Below are positions 4,828-5,297 of a stretch of DNA of 5,297 nucleotides, piece by piece. Each line of letters starts with the position of its first letter. The stretch's first letter is position 1. The DNA comes from Verrucomicrobiota bacterium (GTDB lineage Bacteria > Verrucomicrobiota > Lentisphaeria > Oligosphaerales > JAFGRS01): assembly GCA_019136035.1 (NCBI GenBank), contig JAGVUW010000803.1, positions 1 through 5,297 of the forward strand, given 5' to 3'. Under the pieces are notes generated by a model. The model saw nothing but the letters and a program-made list of their open reading frames with translations. It did not search any database and was not told where the DNA came from. Both the position numbers and the translations under genes were made by a program.

Positions 4828-4932
4828 TCAGTCCGGATAATTGCGTTTAGCGCCGGCTGAGAGACTCCAAAGGATCGACCCGAAGCCGCTGATGAATGCA
4901 AATACAAAGACTGAGGCTAATCCACTACTCAC
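4828..4932 (-). CDS. Very small single-helix membrane peptide (34 residues), unknown
   Basis: From the GTG at 4932 the frame reads (M)SSGLASVFVFAFISGFGSI, continuing through LWSLSAGAK to RNYPD before TGA. About 22 uncharged residues form one plausible membrane helix, followed by a short basic tail. The GTG overlaps the stop of the preceding ORF as GTGA, an arrangement typical of translational coupling. An in-frame TTG at 4950 would add MADWYE and is an alternative start. No strong Shine-Dalgarno is seen for either. Local GC is about 50%, with TTA, GTA and AGT codons, the lowest in the window. The product resembles nothing I can name. It could be a leader-like or regulatory membrane peptide, or a chance frame, but the clean hydrophobic block and the two flanking minus-strand ORFs argue for a real gene. 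Confidence 0.42.
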   Translation of the reverse strand: MSSGLASVFVFAFISGFGSILWSLSAGAKRNYPD

Positions 4933-5297
4933 TTCATACCAGTCGGCCAATGCTCAGCGACCGCATTGCACTTGGAGAGCATCGACTCGATTTCAGAACC
5001 CGGAACGGCCGATCGGGATCTCCCACTGTAGAAGAGCACGGGGAAAGACTTCCCGCCGGGACCGGGCAAGGTGTCCCAGAGCAAAGGCACAGCATCAGGG
5101 TCCGAGCCATCAGGCAGTGCCACTGTTCTGGCGTAGGTGTGCCCGGAGGGGAGAACCGCAGGGAAAGGGTTTGGGGCCTCAATGCCTGTGGCGGGCGGCT
5201 TGGAAGTGGGCCAAAATGGTCGGTGTGAGTGGCCCCGGCGGGCGGGGTTGTCGGCCTGTGTCGGCCCCGGGGGCGGATAGGGTTGCGGCGACACTGC
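4929..5297 (-). CDS. Uncharacterised ORF, probably the C-terminal part of a gene entering from the window edge
   Basis: The frame is open from the window edge to the TGA at 4929; an internal GTG at 5294 would give 121 residues. The N-terminal third is Pro-rich and low complexity (YPPPGPTQADNPARRG). The rest is more protein-like: HTYARTVALPDGSDPDAVP, LLWDTLPGPGGKSFPVLFYS and PGSEIESMLSKC. The LLWD...G...VLF arrangement is reminiscent of the C-terminal end of pseudopilin-like proteins common in planctomycetes and lentisphaerae, which read LLWD...GG.NVLF.DGHV, but the DGH is absent here and the likeness is weak. No RBS is visible for the GTG because the window ends. It is followed by the overlapping 34-codon ORF. 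The function is unknown, and a chance frame cannot be excluded. Confidence 0.38.
   Translation of the reverse strand, partial: AVSPQPYPPPGPTQADNPARRGHSHRPFWPTSKPPATGIEAPNPFPAVLPSGHTYARTVALPDGSDPDAVPLLWDTLPGPGGKSFPVLFYSGRSRSAVPGSEIESMLSKCNAVAEHWPTGMK

Overview
The window looks like chromosomal DNA from a high-GC bacterium. The three recognisable genes run about 70-80% GC and use almost only G/C-ending codons. A Hanks-type Ser/Thr kinase beside a Gfo/Idh/MocA oxidoreductase and a TldD-type peptidase would suit Planctomycetota, Verrucomicrobiota/Lentisphaerota, Myxococcota or a related uncultured lineage. Nothing in the window fixes the phylum. All genes I can support lie on the minus strand, so they read from high to low coordinates. 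No transposase, integrase, CRISPR array, tRNA or rRNA was seen. Layout in the direction of transcription: (1) 5297-4542 is a compositionally distinct block (about 48-58% GC where I counted) with three closely packed ORFs. These are a partial ORF entering from the window edge, a 34-codon ORF with one hydrophobic segment overlapping it by GTGA, and a 75-residue protein with two predicted membrane helices. (2) 4541-3604 holds no convincing gene. It is a dense mosaic of perfect or near-perfect hairpins plus copies of a dispersed repeat. In two hairpins the single imperfect pair is G-U on the minus strand and A-C on the plus strand, so the minus-strand RNA is the better folded one. It ends in a candidate promoter and a structured leader. 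(3) 3589-2574 encodes a Gfo/Idh/MocA oxidoreductase whose frame is broken by what looks like a 10-nt deletion just before the catalytic EKP motif. (4) 2573-2429 is a short intergenic region with a 32-bp perfect palindrome and a second 12-bp-stem hairpin. (5) 2428-1467 encodes a Hanks-type kinase, also frame-broken and apparently missing part of the C-lobe. (6) 1466-1123 contains two perfect 75-bp direct repeats and a further repeat module and hairpin, directly upstream of tldD. A diverged copy of the same element lies in region 2. (7) 1122-1 encodes TldD, intact as far as it is visible and cut by the window edge. The strongest leads are the dispersed structured repeat family shared by the tldD upstream region and the oxidoreductase upstream region, the pair of small membrane-protein ORFs in the low-GC block, and two neighbouring genes carrying what look like recent internal deletions. 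The deletions could be genuine pseudogenisation or assembly defects, and the sequence alone cannot decide between these. No complete new system can be claimed from this window.
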